Source: Mycolicibacterium sp. HK-90 (GTDB lineage: Bacteria > Actinomycetota > Actinomycetes > Mycobacteriales > Mycobacteriaceae). Taken from it: 64,000 nt of DNA. Where the stretch lies: contig NZ_CP129613.1 in assembly GCF_030486405.1 (NCBI RefSeq), positions 5,084,001 through 5,148,000 of the forward strand. The letters run 5' to 3'. A program made the translations under genes and the position numbers. The notes under the pieces were generated by a model. The model saw nothing but the letters and a program-made list of their open reading frames with translations, ran no database searches and had not been told where the DNA came from. The number at the start of each line of letters is the position of its first letter. Position 1 is the stretch's first letter. Shown here in pieces: positions 41,527 to 50,049 of the stretch.

Positions 41527-42524
41527 TGACTCACCGCCCGGATCACCTGGCGGGTCACATCTTTGATCCGTGCGGCCAACTCGGGCGCGAGGGTCAGCGT
41601 GTCGTCGGCGGGCACCGGTACATCGGTGATGACCACCCCGAGGTCCTCGCGTTGCCACACCGCCCCGAGCCGGTCCATGATGCGCCGCATCGCGTAGTTG
41701 TCGCTCAATACCCGTGCGGTAAAGCGCTGAATGCCAAGATAATTCGCCGACACCACCAGCGCGTCCATCAGGAAGGTGCCGATGCCGCGACCCTGGTAGT
41801 CGTCGCCGACGGTGAACGCGACCTCGGCCGTCGTCGCATCGTGCCCCTCGCGGACCACGCGGGCATCGGCCACGACGGGGCCGAGGGCGCCCTCGGTCAT
41901 CACCCAGACGAAATGATCCGCATAGTCGACCTCGAACAGATACTCCAGCAGGGCCTTGGTGGGCTTGCGCACGGATTGGAAACGCCGGTAGAGCGTTTCG
42001 CTGGAGAATTCCACGGGCCCGTTCATGGTGCGCTCGACGTCACCGGGTAGGACCGGCCGGAGATAGAACCAGTCGTCGTTGCGTACCTGCACCGGGATCG
42101 GGGTGATGAATGCCGCCAACCGCTGGCGGGCGATGCGCACCAGCCGGTCGAACATCCCGGGCAGGTGCAGGATGACATCGAAAGCCTCGCGATCACCGAC
42201 CCAGCCCGTCACCGGCTCGACGGCGGTCACCGTGGCGGTGCGGTGGGTATCGCGCAGCAGCGCGATCTCCCCGATGATCAGACCGGGTTCAAGATCAGCC
42301 ACGACGGCCTGACCGTCAGGGCCGTCGTGGACCACCTGCGCCTTGCCCGAGGCGATCAGCATGAACGTCAGCGCCGGGTCGCCCTGGCGGATCAGGACCT
42401 GACCCGCCGCGGCCGACAGCGGCCGCAGCAGGGTGGTCAACGGCACCAGGACGGACGCCCGGCATCCGGCGAAGAATTCCAGCGCCGCCAGGTCATCGGC
42501 ACTGATCGCGGTCAGATCGGCCAC
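41523..42524 (-). CDS. pat: cAMP-dependent protein lysine acetyltransferase Pat
   Basis: 333 residues. A cyclic-nucleotide-binding domain (residues about 15-130: ADLEPGLIIGEIALLRDTHRTATVTA holds the phosphate-binding cassette with the Arg) is fused to a GNAT domain (residues about 150-310: AFTVGDDYQGRGIGTFLMDAL). This fusion is the mycobacterial Pat (Rv0998, MSMEG_5458), which acetylates acyl-CoA synthetases and universal stress protein in response to cAMP. Confidence 0.95.
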   Translation of the reverse strand: MADLTAISADDLAALEFFAGCRASVLVPLTTLLRPLSAAAGQVLIRQGDPALTFMLIASGKAQVVHDGPDGQAVVADLEPGLIIGEIALLRDTHRTATVTAVEPVTGWVGDREAFDVILHLPGMFDRLVRIARQRLAAFITPIPVQVRNDDWFYLRPVLPGDVERTMNGPVEFSSETLYRRFQSVRKPTKALLEYLFEVDYADHFVWVMTEGALGPVVADARVVREGHDATTAEVAFTVGDDYQGRGIGTFLMDALVVSANYLGIQRFTARVLSDNYAMRRIMDRLGAVWQREDLGVVITDVPVPADDTLTLAPELAARIKDVTRQVIRAVSQ

Positions 42525-42556
42525 GTCCCCAGGCTACGGCGCCACCGCCGGCGCGG

Positions 42557-43339
42557 TCAGGGCTTGGCGAATCCCGCCTTGGCGAGCGCTTTTTGGCCGG
42601 CCTCGCCGGTCACCATGTCGACGAAGCGGTGCGCCAGCTCGGAGTGCGCCGACTGCTCGAGCACCGCGATCGGGTACGTGTTGACGGCCTGGGCGGCCTC
42701 GGGGAACGGCACGCTGGTCACCTTGTCCCCGGCGCCGGCCGCGTCGGTGACGTACACCACCCCGGCGTCGGCCTGTCCGCTGGTCACCTTGCCCAGCACG
42801 TCGGTGACCGACGTCTCCTCACTCACCGGGGACAGCGCCACCCCGGTGGCCTTCTCGACCTTCTCGGTGGCACCGCCACACGGGACCGGCGGGGCGCACA
42901 CCACCACCGCGGTACCCGGCTTGGCAAGGTCGGCAAAAGACTTGATGCCCTTGGGATTTCCCGGCGCGGCGACGATCGTCAACGTGTTGGTGGCGAAGTT
43001 GACCGGGCCACCCTCGACGAGGTTCGCAGCGACCGCCTTGTCCATGTTCCGGGTGTCGGCCGAGGCGAACACGTCGGCGTCGGCGCCCTGGCTCAGCTGG
43101 GTGACCAGGTCCGAGGAACCGGCGAAGGAGAACTCGACCGCCGTCCCCGGGTTGTCGCTCTCGAACTGCTCGCCGATCTCGGTGAATGCCGATTTCAGCG
43201 AGGCCGCGGCGAACACCGTGATCGAACCCGCGGCGGGGTCCGAGGCAGTGTCCGGGGCGCTCATGCAACCACTGATCAAAACTGCCGCCACCGCACAACA
43301 AGCCACCATGCCCCGAGTCATGCCCAAAGCTTGCCCCAC
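42557..43339 (-). CDS. modA: Molybdate-binding lipoprotein ModA, orphan
   Basis: 260 residues; GTG 43339, with ATG 43321 as alternative. Lipobox ISGC (Cys25). ITVFAAASLKSAF, FSFAGSSDLVTQL, DADVFASAD and GVVYVTDA are the periplasmic oxyanion-binding motifs. No modB or modC is present; pat follows. It may use a permease encoded elsewhere or bind another ligand. Confidence 0.9.
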   Translation of the reverse strand: MGQALGMTRGMVACCAVAAVLISGCMSAPDTASDPAAGSITVFAAASLKSAFTEIGEQFESDNPGTAVEFSFAGSSDLVTQLSQGADADVFASADTRNMDKAVAANLVEGGPVNFATNTLTIVAAPGNPKGIKSFADLAKPGTAVVVCAPPVPCGGATEKVEKATGVALSPVSEETSVTDVLGKVTSGQADAGVVYVTDAAGAGDKVTSVPFPEAAQAVNTYPIAVLEQSAHSELAHRFVDMVTGEAGQKALAKAGFAKP

Positions 43340-43345
43340 TGCGGG

Positions 43346-43900
43346 TCAGAGCGAGAACCGGACGTCCGCCAACTCGAGGGCCTTGCCCTCGAGCCGCTGG
43401 CCCAGATAGATCTCGGCCTGCATGAGCCGCTCGCAGTACCAGCGGATGTCCTCGGCATGCTCGCGCGACGCCGTGTAGCGCACCGCCATGGTGGTGACAT
43501 CGATACGACGGGAGTCGCGCACCTTGAGGTCCTCGGACACGTGGAATCCGTCGTTCTCGGCCGCGGCGATGGCGTCGAGCACCTGCTCCACGGCCAGGCG
43601 GATGTCGCGGCAGCCGTTCTCGGCGATCTCGGAGGCCTCACGCTGGATGTCTCCCTGCTTGCGAACCACGACGGCGTCGGCGTTGACCCGATCACCCGCG
43701 GCCTCGCCGGCCGTACCGCCCCACTCCGCGCCGCCGGGTGCCGAGATGTTCTGGCGATGCCATTCGAACAGTTCTTCAGACTCTGCGGCCAATTGCCGCC
43801 AGCGCGCAGCAGCATCCGCGAGATACGTTGTGTCCCAACTCTCTAGCTGGGAACGGGTAAGCGCTCCACCTGATGGATCGGTGGCGGCTACATCATTCAC
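43346..43900 (-). CDS. WxG-type type VII secretion-like protein
   Basis: 184 residues from GTG 43900, overlapping the stop of the EspC-like gene (GTGA). The N-terminal half is helical with W-G-G at the turn (GGAEWGGTAGEAAGDRV), like WXG100 proteins. The C-terminal half is also helical (AVEQVLDAIAAAENDGFHV, HAEDIRWYCERLMQAEIYLGQ). No signal peptide, no toxin domain. Likely partner of the upstream gene product as a helical-bundle heterodimer. Confidence 0.75.
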   Translation of the reverse strand: MNDVAATDPSGGALTRSQLESWDTTYLADAAARWRQLAAESEELFEWHRQNISAPGGAEWGGTAGEAAGDRVNADAVVVRKQGDIQREASEIAENGCRDIRLAVEQVLDAIAAAENDGFHVSEDLKVRDSRRIDVTTMAVRYTASREHAEDIRWYCERLMQAEIYLGQRLEGKALELADVRFSL

Positions 43901-44172
43901 ATCAACTCCGCCAGGCCTCCAGCGGATTGTTCGTCGGCCGCGTCATATTGAAGGGCGGCCGCAGACAGGTCTCCTGCCTGCGCGCTGACGCGACCTGACT
44001 GGGTGGTTCGCACCGTCGTCACCGCGGCATCCATCGCCAAGACTCCGGAGCAACTCGGATAGCTACCGACGTCGGGCCCGACCAATGACGCGCCCAACTC
44101 GGCAGCGATCATCTCGCTGCTGGTGGCCCCCGCACGCAGCGCCCCCGGGTCCACTCTCAGATCGTTTGCCAC
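43897..44172 (-). CDS. EspC-like type VII secretion substrate
   Basis: 91 residues from GTG 44172, with GGGGGA before it. LRVDPGALRAGATSSEMIAAEL at the N-terminus and a C-terminal YDAAD (Tyr76-Asp80) matching the YxxxD/E export signal of type VII substrates. The size and sequence fit the EspC/DUF2580 family of WXG100 relatives. A longer upstream start is rejected because it lacks a ribosome binding site and has a different composition. Confidence 0.78.
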   Translation of the reverse strand: MANDLRVDPGALRAGATSSEMIAAELGASLVGPDVGSYPSCSGVLAMDAAVTTVRTTQSGRVSAQAGDLSAAALQYDAADEQSAGGLAELM

Positions 44173-44761
44173 AGCAATCCCCCAACTGGCCCACCTGCTC
44201 CCCCGGGCTAACCGCTCTGGCTGAGTCGAGCCCAGGGGGCGGAGCAAGTATGCCACTGCCAACTGGCATCGACCAAGACCCGGTGTGATGCCTACCGGCC
44301 ACCGACAGGTCATCAGCCGGCCACCGTCAAGCACCCACTGACACTGCGGACTTGGCCAGTAATCTTGCTGGCACCGTCGGAGCCGAAGCGCGGCGCGGCG
44401 TTTACAACCGTCTCAGATTTCGCCACACCACGGAGCGGGATCGACCTGGTCGGTCCGTCCCGCACCGGCTCCGGAAGCGAATCACACCGCCGGGTGCCGG
44501 TCGGTCCAGGGCAAACACCGTTGACGTCGCTCGAACTTCGGGTGATCTTGTGCGCCCACGACGCGATGGCGGCGAGGACGCAACTCTGGCGCCGGCGTAT
44601 GCCGTCTCGCCGAGCCGGTTCACCCGCCCGACATATCTGGCAATGCCGATGATCTTTGCCGTGCCCTCCCGGGCAGGGATGGTTTCTTCTCCCGACACGA
44701 GTGTGTCGGCGGGGGCCGATTCCTCAAAATGTGCCCCGCGGTCGGCGCGGTCTGCGGTGGT
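44173..44761. other. 589-base gap without a recognised gene
   Basis: Holds the promoter side of the EspC-like operon, where ATGCCA and TGGCAT form a dyad about 80-95 bases upstream of its start. Short open frames occur on both strands but none has a convincing start, ribosome site or known motif. It marks the edge of the accessory island. Confidence 0.4.
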
Positions 44762-45583
44762 ATGGACGCCATGCCCCCGATCAATTTTTCTGACTATCAG
44801 CAACTGACCCTGACCCGCCGCGACAACGGCGTCCTGCTGATCACCCTGAACCGGCCGGAGAAGTACAACGCGGCAGATGAGGGCATGCACACCGAGCTGG
44901 CCAACATCTGGAAGGACGTAGCGGCCGACCCGCAGACCCGAGTCGCGGTGATCACCGGCGCGGGCAAGGCCTTCAGCGCGGGTGGTGACCTGGCCATGGT
45001 CGAGCGGATGGCCGGCGACTACGACCGGGTGTCCCACATGCTCACCGAGATGAGCGACCTGGTCTACAACATGGTCAACTGCGACAAGCCGATCGTGTCC
45101 GCGATCAACGGCGTCGCAGTCGGAGCCGGTGCGGTGGCCGCCTTACTCGCCGACGTCGCCGTCATCGCCGAGGACGCCCGCATCGGCGACGGTCATGTGA
45201 AGCTCGGGGTGGCCGCTGGTGACCACGCCGCCATCATCTGGCCGCTGCTGGCCGGGACGGCGAAGGCCAAGTACTACCTGATGACCGGTGAGATGATCGA
45301 CGGCATCGAGGCCGAGCGCATCGGGATGGTGGCCAAAGCCCTTCCGCGCGAGGAAGTTCTGGATGAGGCGCTGCGCATCGCCGACAACCTCGCCACCGGA
45401 GCACAGCAGGCGATCCGGCTGACCAAACGCGCGCTCAACAACTGGCTGCGCAACGCCGGCCCGATCTTCGATCAATCCGCCGCCTACGAGATGCTGACCT
45501 TTCTCGGTCCGGATGTGGTGGAGGGCTATACCGCGCTGCGCGAAAAGCGCACGCCGCGTTTCCCGTCCGCGCGGGGCGACTGA
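44762..45583 (+). CDS. Enoyl-CoA hydratase/isomerase
   Basis: 273 residues; ATG 44762 (ATG 44771 is equally plausible). The crotonase motifs are ITLNRPEKYNAAD, GAGKAFSAGGDLAM (oxyanion hole) and AINGVAVGAGAVAALLADVAV. One usual catalytic Glu position reads G-D-H-A (LGVAAGDHAAIIWP), as in several mycobacterial EchA proteins of uncertain reaction. It likely acts in beta-oxidation of an unusual acyl-CoA. Confidence 0.88.
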   Translation: MDAMPPINFSDYQQLTLTRRDNGVLLITLNRPEKYNAADEGMHTELANIWKDVAADPQTRVAVITGAGKAFSAGGDLAMVERMAGDYDRVSHMLTEMSDLVYNMVNCDKPIVSAINGVAVGAGAVAALLADVAVIAEDARIGDGHVKLGVAAGDHAAIIWPLLAGTAKAKYYLMTGEMIDGIEAERIGMVAKALPREEVLDEALRIADNLATGAQQAIRLTKRALNNWLRNAGPIFDQSAAYEMLTFLGPDVVEGYTALREKRTPRFPSARGD

Positions 45584-45609
45584 CACTGCTCAGAGCTTGT
45601 AGCAGGCGG

Positions 45610-46452
45610 TCACGATGGCGCACCGATCACCGAGAGCAACTGCAGCTTCTCGTAACTCTCGCTACCGGGCACCGCGGTGTAGACCAACAGGGAGTGGGAC
45701 TGCTCGGGGTCCAGCAGGATCTGGCAGTTCAGTTCCAGGCTCCCGACCTCTGGGTGCTCATATCGCTTGATATCTCGCGGCCTGATGCCGATCTCGTGCT
45801 CGTCCCACAAGAGCCGGAACTCCTCGCTTTCAGCGGTGAGCAATTCGGCGAATCGAGCAGCTTTGGATCCCGGCCCACGCAGTGCGAGCACTCCTCGAAG
45901 CCCGGACACATACATCCGCGAGTAGAACTCGTGGTCGTCAGGCGGGTAGATGTCGCGCGCCGTGGGATCGGTGAACCACCGGTACCCGATGCTGCGCGCC
46001 GGGCCGGTGTAGCGACACAGGTCGCCGACGAGGGCGACACCGAGCGGAGTCTGCCGCAACGTCTCCCCCAGCTCGGTGACGATCTCGGCCGGAGTGTCGG
46101 TGAGCCGGTCGAAGATTCGCAGCATTCCCGGGCTGATGTGATCACTGCTCGAGCCCCGTGCCGGCGGCTGGTGTCCGGCGAGGCGCAAGAGGTGGTCACG
46201 CTCATCGAGTGACAGGTGCAACCCCTGAGCGATCGACGCGATCATCTGCTCCGAGGGTTGCGGACCGCGTAGCTGCTCCAGCCGCGAGTAGTAGTCGGCC
46301 GACATGTGGCACAACGCGGCGACCTCCTCCCGCCGCAATCCAGTCGTCCGGCGGCGTTGGCCACGCGGGAGTCCGACATCCTCCGGCTGCAGCACACCGC
46401 GGCGGCGGACGAGAAACTCTGCCAGTCCGGCCCGATCGATCATGCGCGCCAT
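45610..46452 (-). CDS. MmyB-type helix-turn-helix regulator
   Basis: 280 residues from ATG 46452. N-terminal HTH (LGLRR-like [26 protein letters not shown], residues about 35-62) and the MmyB ligand domain from about 110 ([41 protein letters not shown]). A longer in-frame extension upstream is antisense to the SDR gene and rejected. These regulators often control the adjacent divergent SDR gene and may bind fatty acids. Confidence 0.9.
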   Translation of the reverse strand: MARMIDRAGLAEFLVRRRGVLQPEDVGLPRGQRRRTTGLRREEVAALCHMSADYYSRLEQLRGPQPSEQMIASIAQGLHLSLDERDHLLRLAGHQPPARGSSSDHISPGMLRIFDRLTDTPAEIVTELGETLRQTPLGVALVGDLCRYTGPARSIGYRWFTDPTARDIYPPDDHEFYSRMYVSGLRGVLALRGPGSKAARFAELLTAESEEFRLLWDEHEIGIRPRDIKRYEHPEVGSLELNCQILLDPEQSHSLLVYTAVPGSESYEKLQLLSVIGAPS

Positions 46453-46476
46453 TCTCTCCCGGGTCCGGTCGTCCAG

Positions 46477-46497
46477 CCACGGATCGTCAGACCGTGG
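46477..46497. promoter_or_regulatory. Dyad between MmyB regulator and SDR
   Basis: CCACGG-N9-CCGTGG in the 78-base divergent gap. Likely operator of the MmyB-type protein. Confidence 0.5.
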
Positions 46498-46530
46498 ATA
46501 CGATGCAGCCCGGTCGGCACGCTCGAACAC

Positions 46531-47478
46531 ATGGCACATGATGACGACCTCACGATCGATGACCTGACGGGAAAGCGGGCGATGGTGACCGGCGCGAGTG
46601 ACGGCATCGGCCTCGGCATCGCGACCAGGCTCGCCGGCGCCGGCGCCGAAGTGGTCATGCCGGTCAGAAACCCGCGCAAGGGCGAGGCAGCCGTCGCACA
46701 GATCCGCGAACGGCATCCGCACGCGAAGCTGTCGCTCGAAGACCTCGACCTGTCCTCGCTGGCGTCGGTCGCAGCTCTCGGCGAGAAGCTGCGCGCCGAA
46801 GGCGCTCCGATCCACCTGCTCGTCAACAACGCCGGGGTGATGACCCCGCCGGACCGGCAGACCACCGCCGACGGATTCGAGTTGCAGTTCGGCACGAATC
46901 ATCTGGGCCACTTCGCACTCACCGCCCACCTGCTGCCCCTGCTCAAAGCAGGACGTGCGCGGGTGACGTCGCAGACCAGCGTCGCCGCCCGCAGCGGCGC
47001 CATCAACTGGAATGACCTGCACTGGGAGCACTCCTACGACGGCATGGCCGCCTACCGGCAGTCCAAGATCGCGGTCGGGTTGTTCGGGCTTGAGCTCAGC
47101 CGTCGCAGCACAGCTGCGGGTTGGGACATCACCAGCAACATCTCACATCCCGGTGTCGCGCCGACCAACCTGCTGGCGGCACGTCCGGAGATCGGACGCG
47201 CCAAGGACACGACGGGCGTGCGACTGATCCGCTGGTTCTCCGCGCGGGGCCTCATCGTGGGGACCGTGGACAGCGCGCAGCTGCCTGCACTGATGGCCGC
47301 GACGTCGGCCCAGGCCAAGGACGGAGCGTTCTACGGACCGCGCTGGCCAGGGCATGTCGGCGGCCCTCCCGGCGAGCAGAAACCCTGGAAACCGCTGCGC
47401 GACAACGAGAGTGCATCGCGCTTGTGGAAGGTGTCCCAGGAACTCACGGGTGTGACTTTCGCGTGTGCGACTCCGTAG
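46531..47478 (+). CDS. Short-chain dehydrogenase
   Basis: 315 residues from ATG 46531. [48 protein letters not shown] and YRQSK as the catalytic pair. Closest in style to the retinol-dehydrogenase-like mycobacterial SDRs. Divergent from the MmyB regulator. Confidence 0.9.
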   Translation: MAHDDDLTIDDLTGKRAMVTGASDGIGLGIATRLAGAGAEVVMPVRNPRKGEAAVAQIRERHPHAKLSLEDLDLSSLASVAALGEKLRAEGAPIHLLVNNAGVMTPPDRQTTADGFELQFGTNHLGHFALTAHLLPLLKAGRARVTSQTSVAARSGAINWNDLHWEHSYDGMAAYRQSKIAVGLFGLELSRRSTAAGWDITSNISHPGVAPTNLLAARPEIGRAKDTTGVRLIRWFSARGLIVGTVDSAQLPALMAATSAQAKDGAFYGPRWPGHVGGPPGEQKPWKPLRDNESASRLWKVSQELTGVTFACATP

Positions 47479-47566
47479 GGATGGTCGCGTTGCTGGCCAC
47501 CGGAGCACTCGATGGCCCGACGTTAAACCGTTATGTCACAACGATTGTCAAAGGAATGGAGAACCG

Positions 47567-47828
47567 ATGAATCGCACCGGCATTGGCGAATCGCGAGCAG
47601 TTCTTCGCCGACCTTGAGGGGAATCCGGTCCGCGCGCGGCCACCCCGCCGACCGTGACGTCTTCCTCCGCAATCTGCGCCGCCGGCGCGGCTCTTCGCCC
47701 GCCAGACCGCCGAGATCAGCCTGCTTATCGACCCAAAGGCACTGCATGCACGTCTCGACCGGCCCTTCGACGTCGAGGAACTGACGGCCAGCCTGGACAA
47801 CGAAACGTACCTGGTCACGCACCCTTGA
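47567..47828 (+). pseudogene. Decayed gene fragment
   Basis: Within a 336-base gap, ATG 47567 opens only 16 codons, but a neighbouring frame reads REQFFADLEGNPVRARP and, after a stop and frame change, LFARQTAEISLLIDPKALHARL and DVEELTASLDNETYLVTHP up to TGA 47828. The codon use of these pieces is mycobacterial. It looks like a frameshifted remnant; the family is not recognised. Confidence 0.4.
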
Positions 47829-48489
47829 GCGGACCGGGCTGCGGCATCCGGCCGCGGGCCACCTGCGCGGCCCCGTTGCCGGTGACCAGCCAGAGCGTGG
47901 CAAGTTGTGCGATGAAGTCGTCGATGGACAGGTCGATGCCTCCGTTAACGTATCCCAGGATGGCGTCGGCCGTCCCGCCGACGATGAACGCTGGCGCCAC
48001 CTTCGCCAAGGGATCCTTCTCCAATTCGACACCGTGAACGGTGCGGCCGTGATCGATCAGCACGTCGGTGAGCCGATGCATGACCGTGGCGCGGTGGGCA
48101 TCAAGCTCGGGCGACGCTGCCACCCCGCCGAGTAGGACACGGGCGCGACGCGGGTCGTCGACGAGGGCCCGCACCGCGGCCGCCACACTCACCAGTGCCT
48201 GGACCTCCAGGGGCTGCTGCGCCACCTCATCCGCTGCAGCCACGGTGGCGCTGCGTACGCCGTCGGCGATGTCGTCGACAACCGCGGCCGACAAGCTGTC
48301 CAGATCGGTGAAGCTCTCGTAGAAATACCGTTTGTTGAGACCGGCTGCGGAACAGAGCTTCTCGACTGTCGCGCCGCGCCACTCATTGCGCGTCATCAGG
48401 TCCATCGCAGCATCCAGCAGACGCTCACGCCGTTGCCGGCGCCGAGCATCGGCGGATTGGCCCCCGTAAGCGCGATTGGCCGTTGACAC
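47815..48489 (-). CDS. TetR-family regulator
   Basis: 224 residues from GTG 48489. HTH: GATVEKLCSAAGLNKRYFYESF (residues about 35-56). The start is chosen because the upstream extension crosses two operator-like repeats. It is divergent from the 226-residue protein gene and likely represses that operon (unknown protein, SDR, CYP136-like P450). Confidence 0.87.
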   Translation of the reverse strand: MSTANRAYGGQSADARRRQRRERLLDAAMDLMTRNEWRGATVEKLCSAAGLNKRYFYESFTDLDSLSAAVVDDIADGVRSATVAAADEVAQQPLEVQALVSVAAAVRALVDDPRRARVLLGGVAASPELDAHRATVMHRLTDVLIDHGRTVHGVELEKDPLAKVAPAFIVGGTADAILGYVNGGIDLSIDDFIAQLATLWLVTGNGAAQVARGRMPQPGPLKGA

Positions 48490-48503
48490 CACCCCGACAT
48501 TCT

Positions 48504-48550
48504 GGCACGGTTCCGTACCAGACATTAGGCACGATTCCGTACCAGATATT
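48504..48550. promoter_or_regulatory. Two tandem operator repeats
   Basis: Two 23-bp copies (48504-48526 and 48528-48550, period 24) share GGCACG-N-TTCCGTACC-AGA-N-ATT. Each contains a dyad GGCACGG-TT-CCGTACC (one mismatch in copy 1, two in copy 2). They lie 12-59 bases upstream of the gene at 48563 and 15 from the TetR start. Confidence 0.72.
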
Positions 48551-48562
48551 CGAGAGGTGCCC

Positions 48563-49243
48563 ATGACTACCGCAGACACCCAGGCGCACGGCGCCAGCCG
48601 CACACCAGAACCGGCCAAGGTGTCGGTGCTGGACGACTTGCGCGAGTTATCGCTCACCTCGCCCGTACTGGCGCGCCACCAGGGCTGGGACTACCTGCAG
48701 AGCCTCGGCAAGTCCGGACGGCGCGACCAACTGGCCGCCCTGTTCGAACGCGGTCAGGCGCCCGATGGACCACACGGCGCCCTGGAGGGGCTAATCGTCG
48801 GCAACCTGTTCGGCATCCCTGAGGCACATCTGGCCAATCCGCTGTTGAAGATCGATCCGACCTGGCGCGGAAAGACATTCGACACCCACACTGGCTTCAA
48901 CCGCCTCTCCTTGTTGGCCAGGTACGCGATGCGTGTCATCGCACCCCTCTACCGCGGCCTGCACCGGGCCGGATCCGAGATGGTGGGATTCCAGTTCACT
49001 CATTGCATCGACACGGCGGCCATCCCGCCGTACATCAAAGTGCGGGCCCTGGACTACAGCCCGGATGAGTACCGCAACCCGAGCGTGCGCACGTTCCCGA
49101 TCAAGCGGACCCGTGACGAGGTCGTGGAGCTGCTGCCAGGGCTCTATCTCGGGCGGGCCTTGCTGAGAATGCACAGCGGCGAGGTTCGGCTGATCGCGTA
49201 TTTCGCGTTGCGCGAATTCACCGATGAGAGCGCCGGCCGATGA
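48563..49243 (+). CDS. Hypothetical protein, first gene of the P450 operon
   Basis: 226 residues from ATG 48563 (GAGAGG upstream). No signal peptide or clear membrane span. Segments such as LIVGNLFGIPEAHLANPLLKID, GKTFD, FQFTHCIDTAAIPPYIKVRALDY and RTRDEVVELLPGLYLGRALL suggest a beta-rich ligand-binding fold. I do not recognise the family. Its stop overlaps the SDR start (ATGA), and the P450 follows, so it likely works on the same substrate. Confidence 0.8.
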   Translation: MTTADTQAHGASRTPEPAKVSVLDDLRELSLTSPVLARHQGWDYLQSLGKSGRRDQLAALFERGQAPDGPHGALEGLIVGNLFGIPEAHLANPLLKIDPTWRGKTFDTHTGFNRLSLLARYAMRVIAPLYRGLHRAGSEMVGFQFTHCIDTAAIPPYIKVRALDYSPDEYRNPSVRTFPIKRTRDEVVELLPGLYLGRALLRMHSGEVRLIAYFALREFTDESAGR

Positions 49244-50049
49244 TCGACCTCGCCGGAGCCGTCGCCTGCGTCACCGGGGGCGCCCGCGGCATCGGCCGCG
49301 CTACCGCGGTGGCGCTGGTCGAGCGGGGCGCAACGGTGTGGATCGGTGACGTCGACGCCGACCAGGCAGCCCGCACTGCCGGCGAGATCGGCGCCAATGC
49401 AACACAACTCGATGTCACTGATGAGTCAAGCGTGGCGGCGTTCCACCGGGCGGCATCTGCCGACGGACCCGTGGCGATGTTGGTGAACAACGCAGGCATC
49501 CAGCACATGGGCCCGTTCGTCGACCAGAAGCTCACGGCATACCACCAAGAGATCGCGGTCAATCTGACTGGCGTCGTAAACGGCATGCACGAATTCCTTC
49601 CCGGCATGCTCGAGCGCAATCACGGCCACATCGTGAATGTCGCTTCGATGGCGGCCAAGGTGACCACGCCAGGGATGTCGGTGTACTGCGCGACGAAGTA
49701 CGCGGTGGCGGCCTTGTCGCGGGCTGTCCGCGCCGAAATCGCCCACACCGACGTCACCATCACTACCGTCATGCCCACGGCAGTTCACACCGACCTGACA
49801 GCAGGAGTCACACTCGATCTTCTCCCCACCCGCCAGCCCGACCAGATCGGAACCGTCATCGCCGACAGCGCACGAAGCCCCGGACGCGAAGTCACCGTCC
49901 CGAAATGGTTGTCGCCGTTCGGGTTGCTGGAGGAGGCCACGCCGGAGCCCGTGATGCAACTGCTCAAACGACTCGCAACCCGAAACGAGCCTCCCGGCCA
50001 TTTCGACGAAGCCCGTCGCCGGGACTATTTGAATCGGATCGGCGGATGA
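49240..50049 (+). CDS. Short-chain dehydrogenase, P450 operon
   Basis: 269 residues. VTGGARGIGRATAVALVERGA, LVNNAGIQHMGPF, NVASMAAKVTTPGMSVYCATKYAV with catalytic Ser and Y-x-x-x-K. It starts within the previous stop (ATGA) and its own stop overlaps the P450 start (ATGA). Presumably oxidises the alcohol formed by the P450. Confidence 0.9.
   Translation: MIDLAGAVACVTGGARGIGRATAVALVERGATVWIGDVDADQAARTAGEIGANATQLDVTDESSVAAFHRAASADGPVAMLVNNAGIQHMGPFVDQKLTAYHQEIAVNLTGVVNGMHEFLPGMLERNHGHIVNVASMAAKVTTPGMSVYCATKYAVAALSRAVRAEIAHTDVTITTVMPTAVHTDLTAGVTLDLLPTRQPDQIGTVIADSARSPGREVTVPKWLSPFGLLEEATPEPVMQLLKRLATRNEPPGHFDEARRRDYLNRIGG

Noticed and set aside
44402..45037. 211-codon minus-strand frame partly in the 589-base gap
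   Set aside because: Half is antisense to the enoyl-CoA hydratase gene, no start signal, no motif; could hide a remnant but not supportable.
45610..47031. Long minus-strand extension of the MmyB regulator
   Set aside because: The extra N-terminal part is antisense to the SDR gene and has no domain; the HTH begins right after ATG 46452.
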